Positions 27,325 through 34,399 of a stretch of 64,000 nt of DNA are shown here, piece by piece (positions within the stretch are counted from its first letter, which is position 1; the number at the start of each line of letters is the position of its first letter). A program made the position numbers and the translations under genes. The DNA is from Pseudomonas yangonensis (GTDB lineage: Bacteria; Pseudomonadota; Gammaproteobacteria; Pseudomonadales; Pseudomonadaceae), in NCBI RefSeq assembly GCF_009932725.1, contig NZ_BLJU01000012.1:162752-226751 (forward strand), read 5' to 3'. The notes beneath the pieces were generated by a model that ran no database searches, was not told where the DNA came from, and was given only the letters and a program-made list of their open reading frames with translations.

Positions 27325-27855
27325 ATGTCGAACCTCCAAGATTCCGCGCAGCGTTACGGCGCTGTCTCGCGGCTGTTGCATTGGGCCATGGCCGCGCTGC
27401 TGGTATGGCAATACCTCACGGTGATCGTACCCGAGGGGCACTTTCTCGAAAGCATCGTCGGCGGAACGCACAAGGCGGTTGGGCTGCTACTGCTGGTGCT
27501 GGTGGTGATCCGCCTGCTCTGGGCGCTGAGCAACCGCGGTCGCCGACCGGCCTCGCTCAGCGTTCCGGCGAAGCTCGGCCATTTGGCGCTCTATGGCCTG
27601 ATGGTACTGATCCCGCTGCTCGCCCTGCTGCGTCAATATGGCTCCGGCCGCGCCTTCGAGGCCTTTGGCATGACCATCATGAGCGGTTTCGACGGGGACA
27701 AGATCGAATGGATGCTTGCCCCGGCCAACCTGTTGCACGGCAATCTGGGCTGGTTGCTGCTGGTGTTGATCATCGGCCATATCGTCATGGCCTTCGTGCA
27801 CCGCCGCCAGGGCGATGTCGATGTGTTGGGGCGAATGATCGGCCGTTCTTCCTGA
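27325..27855 (+). CDS. Cytochrome b561 family protein
   Basis: A 176-aa inner-membrane di-haem b cytochrome of the CybB type. Four hydrophobic helices carry histidines at RLLHWAMAALLVWQY, GGTHKAVGLLLLVLVVIRLLW, LGHLALYGLMVLIPLLALL and LLHGNLGWLLLVLIIGHIVMAF, the usual haem ligands. Such proteins pass electrons between quinol and periplasmic acceptors, with superoxide quenching proposed for E. coli CybB. The partner here is unknown. GGGAA precedes the ATG by about 8 nt. An sRNA-like element lies just downstream. Confidence 0.88.
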   Translation: MSNLQDSAQRYGAVSRLLHWAMAALLVWQYLTVIVPEGHFLESIVGGTHKAVGLLLLVLVVIRLLWALSNRGRRPASLSVPAKLGHLALYGLMVLIPLLALLRQYGSGRAFEAFGMTIMSGFDGDKIEWMLAPANLLHGNLGWLLLVLIIGHIVMAFVHRRQGDVDVLGRMIGRSS

Positions 27856-27861
27856 GCGCTA

Positions 27862-27877
27862 TGGCAAAAGGCTTACA
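27862..27877 (+). promoter_or_regulatory. Candidate GacA upstream activating half-site
   Basis: CTTACA at 27872-27877 matches the right half of the TGTAAG-N6-CTTACA box of rsm promoters. The left half here (TATGGC) is degenerate. It lies about 60-65 bp before the proposed sRNA start, the expected distance. Confidence 0.45.
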
Positions 27878-27934
27878 CGCTGAGACGGCAACAACGGCTG
27901 TTGCCGCTCAGGGTAAGTCCCTACTCTATACACA

Positions 27935-28041
27935 TCCCCTGCAGCGACGGATCGCTGAGGATCAAGGAAGATGACCAGGCCAAGATGGCTACCGACAGGA
28001 TGTCGGATGGTTGGGAAGAAACCCGCTTAGGCGGGTTTTTT
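27935..28041 (+). ncRNA. Candidate RsmX/Y/Z-family RsmA(CsrA)-sequestering sRNA
   Basis: The stretch between cytochrome b561 and a strong terminator has no ORF but has six GGA triplets in about 85 nt. Two are presented in perfect hairpin loops: CAGCGA-CGGA-TCGCTG (27942-27957) and CCGACAGGATGTCGG (27992-28006), the latter matching the CsrA SELEX-type core ACAGGAUGU. Others (GAGGAT, AAGGAAG, TCGGATGG, TGGGAAG) fall in unpaired linkers. It ends with a classic intrinsic terminator at 28021-28041. A TACTCT -10 candidate is at 27922-27927 and a GacA half-site at 27872. Known Rsm sRNAs titrate RsmA to derepress target mRNAs under GacS/GacA; the exact 5' end is inferred. Confidence 0.72.
28019..28041 (+). 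terminator. Intrinsic terminator of the Rsm-like sRNA
   Basis: ACCCGC-TTAG-GCGGGT followed by TTTTTG, a perfect 6-bp GC-rich stem and T tract on the plus strand. The nearest plus-strand gene ends at 27855, so a separate transcript is likely. Confidence 0.85.
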
Positions 28042-28072
28042 GTTGCCTGCGATTCTTGCGTCGCGAACCTCC

Positions 28073-29260
28073 TCACTCCTCTTTGCCGATGAATATCAGC
28101 AGGGCCAGCAGCGGCAGCCCGGCGGCCAGCAGTGCCGTGCCCGACCAGCCGAAACGTTCGTAGACCGGGCTGGCCAGTGCCGAGCCGATGGCGCCGCCCA
28201 CGAAGATGCTGGTCATGTACAGCGCATTGAGCCGTGCGCGGCTTTGCGGCTCCAGGGCATAGATGGTGCGCTGGCCCAGCACCATGCTCATCTGCACGGC
28301 GAAATCCAGCACGATGGCGGTGGCGACCAGTCCGATCCAGCCCAGCCCGGCGCTGAGCAGGTTGGGCGCAAAGGCCAGTGGTGCCAGGACCAGCGCCACC
28401 AGGCTGGAGCGCCAGGTATGGCCGGCGTCGGCGAGGCGCCCGGCGATGGGGGCCGCGACCGCGCCGATGGCGCCGGCGAGGGCGAACAGGGCGATGTCCT
28501 GCTGGCTCAGGCCAAGATGGCGGGCAAGCTCCAGCGGCGCGGCCGTCCAGAACAGGCTGAAGCTGGCGAACATCAGGCCCTGATAAAGCGCGCGACGACG
28601 CAGGGTCGGATAGCGGCGCAGCAGCTGCACGAGCGAAACCAGCAGTTGCCCGTAGCTGGCGCGGTGGCTGGGGGCATGACGCGGAATGGTAGTGGCGATC
28701 ACGGCCACGATCAGCAGCATCAGAGCGGCCGCCATCAGGTACACCGCACGCCAGCCGAACTCGCCGGCCACCACACTGGCCAGAGGCCGTGCCAACAGAA
28801 TGCCGAGCAGCAGACCGCTCATGATGTTGCCCACCACGCGGCCACGGCTGGCCTCCGGCGCCAGGTTGGCAGCCAGGGGAATCAGCATCTGCACCGAGAC
28901 CGAGCTGAGGCCGATCAGCAGTGCCAGGGCGAGGAACAGATCCGGTTGCGTGGCGAACGCAGCGGCCGCCAGGCAGAGCAGGGCAGCGACAGTGGTGATC
29001 AGCATCAGCCGGCGGCTTTCCATGAGGTCGGCCAGTGGCACCAGAAACAACAGACCCAGGGCATAGCCAATCTGCGTCAGCGAGACGATCAGGCTGGCGC
29101 GTTCGGCGTTGAGACCGACATCCGGGGCGATCAGCTCGATGATTGGTTGGGCGTAGTAGAGGTTGGCGACGATGGCGCCACAGCACAGGGCGAACAGCAG
29201 CACCAGTGCCTGTGACAGGGCGGGGGATTCTCGGGTGAGCGACGTAGTCTGACTGGTCAT
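28073..29260 (-). CDS. MFS transporter (YnfM/AraJ-like)
   Basis: A 395-aa major facilitator with 12 hydrophobic helices. The first loop reads YYAQPIIELIAPDVGL and the conserved loop motif appears as PLADLMESRRLMLITT; GIALARPL-like helix 5 residues (LLLGILLARPLASVVAG) suggest a drug/metabolite exporter. No substrate can be read from sequence. It lies 9 nt downstream of the OYE-type reductase gene on the same strand, so the two are probably cotranscribed; it may export a toxic electrophile or a reaction product. Confidence 0.82.
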   Translation of the reverse strand: MTSQTTSLTRESPALSQALVLLFALCCGAIVANLYYAQPIIELIAPDVGLNAERASLIVSLTQIGYALGLLFLVPLADLMESRRLMLITTVAALLCLAAAAFATQPDLFLALALLIGLSSVSVQMLIPLAANLAPEASRGRVVGNIMSGLLLGILLARPLASVVAGEFGWRAVYLMAAALMLLIVAVIATTIPRHAPSHRASYGQLLVSLVQLLRRYPTLRRRALYQGLMFASFSLFWTAAPLELARHLGLSQQDIALFALAGAIGAVAAPIAGRLADAGHTWRSSLVALVLAPLAFAPNLLSAGLGWIGLVATAIVLDFAVQMSMVLGQRTIYALEPQSRARLNALYMTSIFVGGAIGSALASPVYERFGWSGTALLAAGLPLLALLIFIGKEE

Positions 29261-29269
29261 GATGATTTC

Positions 29270-30385
29270 TCAGGCGTTCAGGGCGGGATAGTCGGTATAG
29301 CCGGCAGCGCCACCGCCGAAGAAGCTGCTGCTGTCCGGCGCATTCAGACGGCTTTGCTGACGCAGGCGTTGTGGCAGATCCGGATTGGCAATGAACAGCC
29401 GGCCGAAGGCGATCAGATCGGCGCGGCCTTCCGCCAGAGCGCGACGTGCGCTGTGCAGGTCGTAGCCGCCAGCCAGTATCAGCACGCCGTTCCAGCTGCG
29501 TCGCAGCTGACGGATGATGCGATCCCAGGCTGGATTGCTGTCTTCATCGCGCTGGGTGCCGACAATCGCCGGTTCCACCAGATGCAGATAAGCCAGGCGC
29601 CAGCGGTTCAGTTCGCTGACGATGTAGCCGAAGGTGGCTGCCGGGGTGTCGTCGCCCATGCCCATGAAGCGGCCCATTGGCGTCAGCCTTACGGCCACTT
29701 TCTGCTCGCCGATTTCCTCGCACACCGCTTTGACCACCTCCAGCAGGAAGCGCGCGCGGTTGCCGATACTCTGGCCGTAACCGTCGCGGCGCTGGTTGCT
29801 ATTGGAGTTGATGAACTGATCGAGCAGGTAGCCGTTGCCGGCGTGTATCTCCACGCCGTCCATTCCCGCTTCCATGGCATTGCGCGCGGCCTGGCGGTAG
29901 TCGGCGACTATGTTGCAGATCTCATCGACACTCAGCTCATGTGGAACGGGTATGTCGCTCCAGACGCCCCGGCCGTTATCGTCCTCGATAAAGGTCTGAC
30001 CGGGCACCTGCATGGCGCTTGGAGCCACCGGCAGGCTACCGCCGGGTTGCAGGCTCGGATGGGAAACGCGGCCGACATGCCACAGCTGCAGAAACATGCG
30101 TCCACCGGCCTGGTGCACGGCGTCGCTGACCAGGCGCCAACCTTCAATTTGCTCACGGCTGTGGATGCCAGGCGTCCAGGCATAGCCCTGGCCTTGGCGG
30201 GATATCTGCGTGGCCTCGCTGATGATCAGCGAGGCGCTGGCACGTTGGCGGTAATACTCGGCATTCAGCGCGCCTGGCACGTTGCCGGGCTGCTCGGCAC
30301 GCGAGCGGGTCAGCGGCGCCATCACCACCCGGTGGGGTAGCTGCATGTCGCCGAGGCTGATGGGGTCGAACAGAGAAGGGGCCAT
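29270..30385 (-). CDS. Alkene reductase (old yellow enzyme, NemA/XenB type)
   Basis: A 371-aa FMN-dependent NAD(P)H ene-reductase acting on electrophilic alkenes, N-ethylmaleimide or nitro compounds. Diagnostic residues include APLTRSRAE with the flavin Thr, QLWHVGRVSHP, the substrate-binding His-Asn pair in VEIHAGNGYLLDQF, QRRDGYGQSIGNRARF, and the phosphate-binding AFGRLFIANPDLP. GGAG is 7 nt before the ATG at 30385, which decides the start against a longer in-frame extension. A LysR gene lies just upstream and a perfect dyad at 30471-30489 sits 86 bp before the start. Confidence 0.93.
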   Translation of the reverse strand: MAPSLFDPISLGDMQLPHRVVMAPLTRSRAEQPGNVPGALNAEYYRQRASASLIISEATQISRQGQGYAWTPGIHSREQIEGWRLVSDAVHQAGGRMFLQLWHVGRVSHPSLQPGGSLPVAPSAMQVPGQTFIEDDNGRGVWSDIPVPHELSVDEICNIVADYRQAARNAMEAGMDGVEIHAGNGYLLDQFINSNSNQRRDGYGQSIGNRARFLLEVVKAVCEEIGEQKVAVRLTPMGRFMGMGDDTPAATFGYIVSELNRWRLAYLHLVEPAIVGTQRDEDSNPAWDRIIRQLRRSWNGVLILAGGYDLHSARRALAEGRADLIAFGRLFIANPDLPQRLRQQSRLNAPDSSSFFGGGAAGYTDYPALNA

Positions 30386-30470
30386 CTGAGGTCTCCGTGG
30401 TGGTTTGGCCTGGAGACTCAAGGTTAGGGACAGAGCGAGGTAAGGATAATCCGGCGCGCCGGCAACGCTG

Positions 30471-30489
30471 CATTGCGTGTTGCGCAATG
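30471..30489. promoter_or_regulatory. LysR-type box upstream of the OYE gene
   Basis: CATTGCG-TGTTG-CGCAATG is a perfect 7-5-7 inverted repeat containing a T-N11-A core, the LysR-type operator pattern. It lies between the LysR stop (30492) and the OYE start (30385), at -86 from the start codon. Confidence 0.55.
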
Positions 30490-30491
30490 GA

Positions 30492-31388
30492 TCACTCCAG
30501 CACCCTTTGCAGAAAGGCCGTGAATGCAGCGATGCGTTTTGAGCCCCGATGATTGGGCAGATACAGCAAGTGGATGGCACCGTCATGCGGGCCTGGAGCG
30601 ACCTCGTGCTCGGGCAGCAGGCGCAGCAGTTGGCCGCTGGCGACGTCCTCGCGTACCAGCCAGTCGGCCAGCAGCGCCACGCCCTGACCGGCCAGCGCCG
30701 CCTGGCGCAGGATGTCGGCGTTATTGCTGAGCAGACGGCCGGTTACCGGAACCTGAAGCAGTTCGCCGTCCTGCTCGAAGCGCCAGTAGCGGGTCGGGCT
30801 ACCGTAATCGAACTGCAGGCAGGCATGAGTCTGCAGCGCCTCGGGATGCTCGATGGCAGGTGAGCGCGCCAGGTACTGCGGGCTCGCCACCAGCCAGCGG
30901 CGAAAGCTGCCGACCCGCTGGCTGACCACGTCGTCGCTGGTGATCGAGGAACCCAGGCGCAAGGCAAGGTCGATGCGCTGACTGAGCAGGTCGACGACCT
31001 CGTCGGTGACGCGCAGGGTCACTTCCAGCTGTGGGTGCCGCTCGAGCAACTCACCCAGGCGCGGGGCGATCAGCCGACGGGCGAACTCCACCGGAACGCT
31101 TACGGCTAGCCGACCGCGCACTTCACCGTCGCTATCGGCCACCGCAGCGTCGGCTTCGTCCAACGCTTCGAGTATGGCCAGGGCGCGCTCGAAGTAGTCG
31201 CGCCCAGCCTCGCTGACGCTGATCTGCCGTGTATTGCGGTTGAGCAGTACGCAGCCCAGCTCCTGCTCCAGGGCGTTGACCGCGCGGGTCACCGACGAGG
31301 TGGCCAGCCCCAGTTGCCGCGCCGCGGCGGAAAAACCACCGCAGCGAACGGTGGCGACGAAGGTGCGCAGAGCCAGCAGTTTGTCCAT
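30492..31388 (-). CDS. LysR-family transcriptional regulator
   Basis: A 298-aa regulator with an N-terminal winged helix (LLALRTFVATVRCGGFSAAA, RQLGLATSSVTRAVNALEQE, LLNRNTRQISVSEAG) and a C-terminal effector domain of the DmlR-like group. I start at the ATG at 31388; longer in-frame upstream sequence overlaps the helicase gene and is not coding. It lies 106 bp upstream of the OYE gene on the same strand, and the dyad at 30471-30489 suggests that it controls the OYE-MFS operon. Confidence 0.9.
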   Translation of the reverse strand: MDKLLALRTFVATVRCGGFSAAARQLGLATSSVTRAVNALEQELGCVLLNRNTRQISVSEAGRDYFERALAILEALDEADAAVADSDGEVRGRLAVSVPVEFARRLIAPRLGELLERHPQLEVTLRVTDEVVDLLSQRIDLALRLGSSITSDDVVSQRVGSFRRWLVASPQYLARSPAIEHPEALQTHACLQFDYGSPTRYWRFEQDGELLQVPVTGRLLSNNADILRQAALAGQGVALLADWLVREDVASGQLLRLLPEHEVAPGPHDGAIHLLYLPNHRGSKRIAAFTAFLQRVLE

Positions 31389-31408
31389 GGGAATGCCTGA
31401 AGTGCCGA

Positions 31409-33322
31409 TCAGCCTGAAGCTTGCGCGATTGGCCGGCTCGCTGCCAAGCACTGCGTGGCGCCCTGGGCCTTGCGCGTGTACCACAAGACCCGACTCACGC
31501 CGCGGGTGATGGCCACGTAGGCCAGGCGCCGGGCTTCTTCCTGCATGGCCTGGTCGTAGCTGCCGGCAAAGAAGCCGCATTGAGCGTAGAGCGCGTTGCG
31601 CAGCGGGTGTTTCTCTACCGGCAGGCAGTCGTCGAGGATGATCGCCACCTCGGCCTGCAGGCCCTTGGCGCGGTGGATGGTCAGCGCCTTGACCGGCAGC
31701 GCCTTGTCCAGTTGTGCGCGCACCTGCTGCAACGGCTCGTTGCGCCGGCTGAGCAGCAGCACGGCGGTGCGGTCGGCGCCGGGGCGGCTGGCGACATGGG
31801 CGCATTGCGCGCGTATCTCTTCGAGCAAGCGCGGCAGGCCGTTGGCCAGGTCGAAGCGCTGGATCAGCTTCACGCCATGGTCGCCCGGTTGCATGGCCCT
31901 GGCCGCGATGCAGGTCTTGGGTTGCTTGTTCGTTACCTCCGCCAGCACTTTCTCGCCATCGCGGATCACCGGTTCGATGCTGCGATAGTTGGTGCCCAGC
32001 AGCAGGGTGGTGCTCTTGCCGCGTCCGCGACTGGGGAAGTGGCGGTCGAAATCGATGAACAGCTCCGGCGAGCTGCCGCGCCAGCCGTAGATCGATTGCC
32101 AGTCGTCGCCGATGGCCATCAGGCTGATGCGTTCGCCCGTGGCGTGCAGGCGACGGTGCACGGCCTGGAGCCACAGCACGATCTGCGGCGAGATGTCCTG
32201 GAATTCGTCGATCAGCAGGTGGCTCAGTGCGAGCAGGGCGGGGCCGCATTTGCCGCCGTCGCTGCTCAGTCGCTCGCTCAGCTGGGCGAACGCACCGTTG
32301 AAGCTGGTCAGCCCCTGGCTATACAGCAGGGCGCTGAAATGCTGGTGGAAACGCTGCATGGCCTCGATGAAATCGCGCTCGCGGGGGCCGCAGCCCAGCG
32401 CTTTCACGTCCAGGCGGTCGAGGCGAATGCCCAGGCTCTCGGCGAAGTCGATCTGCCCGTGCAGCAGCTCGAACAGCGGCAGAGCGGCGAACTCGCCGGG
32501 CAGCTTGCAGGCATCCAGCGGCGCCTTGGCCTTGCCTTGTGGCGGCTCCTCGGGTGCTGGCAGCTTGAGCAGGCGGTGAGTCAGGGCGCGAAAGCGCGCA
32601 TCGCCTGCATAGGCGTTCTGGTAGGCCTGCTTGAGCAGGCGCTGTTGCGCGGGGCGCAGGCGCGTGCCTGCGAGCGGGTTGTCCGGTTCGTCGCCGGGCT
32701 CGTCCAGTTGCTCGAACCAGCGCGGGTTGCCCAGGCTTTCCTTGGCCAGCGTCGCCATGGCGGCGTGAAAGGTGCGTACGCACTGGCGCGCGTCGTGCGG
32801 GTAGTGCCAGAAGTCGAGCAGGCGTTGCAGGCGCTCGCGCAGCTCGTGGCAGGAGGCGTTGGTGAAGGAGATCACCGTCAGGCGTTTCGGCTCGATCTCC
32901 AGGTGGAAGAGCAGGAACACCACGCGCAGCACCAGGGTGCTCGACTTGCCCGAGCCGGCGCCGGCGAAGATGCGCGCCAGCGGGGCGCGGCAGAGAATCA
33001 TCGCCCACTGCTCCTCCGATGGTGCGCCGATCAGCCCGGCGCTTACCGCCTCGGCCACGCGCTCGCGCATGGCCTTTACCTGGGCATCTTCGATCTTCAG
33101 TCGGGCGGCGGGGTAGATGCCGGCGGGGCCAGGCTTGCCGCTGGGGGCCTTGCGGCTGCCGGCCTTCTTGTTGCCGGTGGACTTCTTCTTGTTCTGTTTG
33201 CGGAAGGGCTTGCGTGGCTGCGCAGCTTCGCGCTCGGCGCGCAGGTAGGCGGTGGTGCGGGGGAAGTAACGAGCGAGGGCGCTGGACAGCAGTTGTTTGT
33301 AGCGCGCGACGGCAGAAAGCAT
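31409..33322 (-). CDS. UvrD/Rep-like superfamily 1 DNA helicase
   Basis: A 637-aa SF1A helicase. Motifs in order: Q-like EEQWAMIL, Walker A FAGAGSGKSS (about residue 120), TFHAAM, Walker B LIDEFQDIS (about 370), motif III GDDWQSIYGWRGSS, motif IV TNYRS, motif V LTIHRAKGLQAE and motif VI YVAITRGVSRVLW (about 603). The N-terminus is lysine-rich (RKQNKKKSTGNKKAGSRKA), an unusual flexible basic linker. It is shorter than UvrD/Rep (about 720 aa). A role in DNA repair or replication restart is likely but not defined. I start at the ATG at 33322; the ribosome site is unclear and an in-frame start at 33385 is possible. Confidence 0.88.
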   Translation of the reverse strand: MLSAVARYKQLLSSALARYFPRTTAYLRAEREAAQPRKPFRKQNKKKSTGNKKAGSRKAPSGKPGPAGIYPAARLKIEDAQVKAMRERVAEAVSAGLIGAPSEEQWAMILCRAPLARIFAGAGSGKSSTLVLRVVFLLFHLEIEPKRLTVISFTNASCHELRERLQRLLDFWHYPHDARQCVRTFHAAMATLAKESLGNPRWFEQLDEPGDEPDNPLAGTRLRPAQQRLLKQAYQNAYAGDARFRALTHRLLKLPAPEEPPQGKAKAPLDACKLPGEFAALPLFELLHGQIDFAESLGIRLDRLDVKALGCGPRERDFIEAMQRFHQHFSALLYSQGLTSFNGAFAQLSERLSSDGGKCGPALLALSHLLIDEFQDISPQIVLWLQAVHRRLHATGERISLMAIGDDWQSIYGWRGSSPELFIDFDRHFPSRGRGKSTTLLLGTNYRSIEPVIRDGEKVLAEVTNKQPKTCIAARAMQPGDHGVKLIQRFDLANGLPRLLEEIRAQCAHVASRPGADRTAVLLLSRRNEPLQQVRAQLDKALPVKALTIHRAKGLQAEVAIILDDCLPVEKHPLRNALYAQCGFFAGSYDQAMQEEARRLAYVAITRGVSRVLWYTRKAQGATQCLAASRPIAQASG

Positions 33323-33403
33323 GCGGAGGTGATGACCTGGCTGGCAAAACGGGAATGATAAGCCCTGGGGCGCGATGGCAGACAAGGGTGGCCCTTCGAT
33401 AAA

Positions 33404-33419
33404 TGCGCAACTTTGTGCA
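33404..33419. promoter_or_regulatory. Dyad TGCGCAA-CT-TTGTGCA before the EamA gene
   Basis: A 7-2-7 inverted repeat with one mismatch, 52 bp before the EamA start. It matches the perfect dyad at 20284-20299 by the AraC-family gene, including the flanking AA and AAG bases. Confidence 0.5.
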
Positions 33420-33470
33420 AGCGCCCGGTGCGTACGGGTTTCAGACTGGAGTCAGTTTTCGGAGGACGCC

Positions 33471-34364
33471 ATGAACCTGTCGCTTTACCTGCTGACCGTA
33501 CTGATCTGGGGCACCACCTGGATCGCCATCAAACTGCAGATGGGCGAGGTGGCCGTAGCCGCCTCCATCGCTTATCGTTTCGCGCTGGCCTCGGCCGTGC
33601 TGTTTGCCATGCTCTGGTTCAGCGGCCGCCTGCAGCGGCTGGATCGCCGTGGGCAGGGCATCTGCATGGTGCAGGGGCTGTGCCTGTTCTGCCTCAACTT
33701 CCTGTGTTTCTACACCGCCAGCCAATGGATACCCAGCGGCCTGATCGCGGTGATCTTCTCCACCGCGACCTTGTGGAATGCGATCAATGCGCGGCTGTTC
33801 TTCAAGCAGCGCATCGCTGCCAACGTGCTGCTCGGCGGCGCGCTGGGGCTGGCCGGCCTTGGCCTGCTGTTCTGGCCTGAACTGGCCGGGCACGAGGCCA
33901 GCCGCGAAAGCCTGCTGGGCATCGGCCTGGCGCTGTGCGGCACGCTGTTCTTCTCTGCCGGCAACATGCTTTCCAGCCTGCAGCAGAAGGCCGGGCTCAA
34001 GCCGCTGACCACCAACGCCTGGGGCATGCTCTACGGCGCGCTGATGCTGGTGGGCATCTGCCTGGTCAGCGGCACGCCGTTCGCCTTCGAATGGAACGCG
34101 CGCTATGTTGGCTCGCTGTTGTACCTGGCCATTCCGGGGTCGGTGATCGGCTTTACCGCCTACCTGACGCTGGTCGGGCGCATGGGCCCGGAGCGCGCCG
34201 CCTACTGTACGGTGTTGTTCCCGGTGGTGGCGCTGAACATTTCGGTGTTCGCCGAGGGCTATCAATGGACGGCCCCGGCGCTGCTTGGCCTGGGCCTGGT
34301 GATGCTGGGCAACGTGCTGGTGTTTCGCAAGCCCAAGCCGGTACTCGCCGAGGCCAGGGCGTAA
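33471..34364 (+). CDS. EamA/DMT-family transporter
   Basis: A 297-aa, ten-helix drug/metabolite exporter with two EamA repeats (N half LYLLTVLIWGTTWIAIKLQM; C half SLLYLAIPGSVIGFTAYLTL and AALGLGLVMLGNVLVF-like end). The first helix motif LIWGTTWIAIK is typical of YedA/PecM-like exporters. GGAGG is 5-9 nt upstream of the ATG at 33471. It is divergent from the UvrD-like helicase, and its promoter carries a copy of the dyad found beside the AraC gene. Substrate unknown. Confidence 0.87.
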   Translation: MNLSLYLLTVLIWGTTWIAIKLQMGEVAVAASIAYRFALASAVLFAMLWFSGRLQRLDRRGQGICMVQGLCLFCLNFLCFYTASQWIPSGLIAVIFSTATLWNAINARLFFKQRIAANVLLGGALGLAGLGLLFWPELAGHEASRESLLGIGLALCGTLFFSAGNMLSSLQQKAGLKPLTTNAWGMLYGALMLVGICLVSGTPFAFEWNARYVGSLLYLAIPGSVIGFTAYLTLVGRMGPERAAYCTVLFPVVALNISVFAEGYQWTAPALLGLGLVMLGNVLVFRKPKPVLAEARA

Positions 34365-34399
34365 TCGCGCGGTCGTTTCGGTGCGCACTGCGCACCGTA

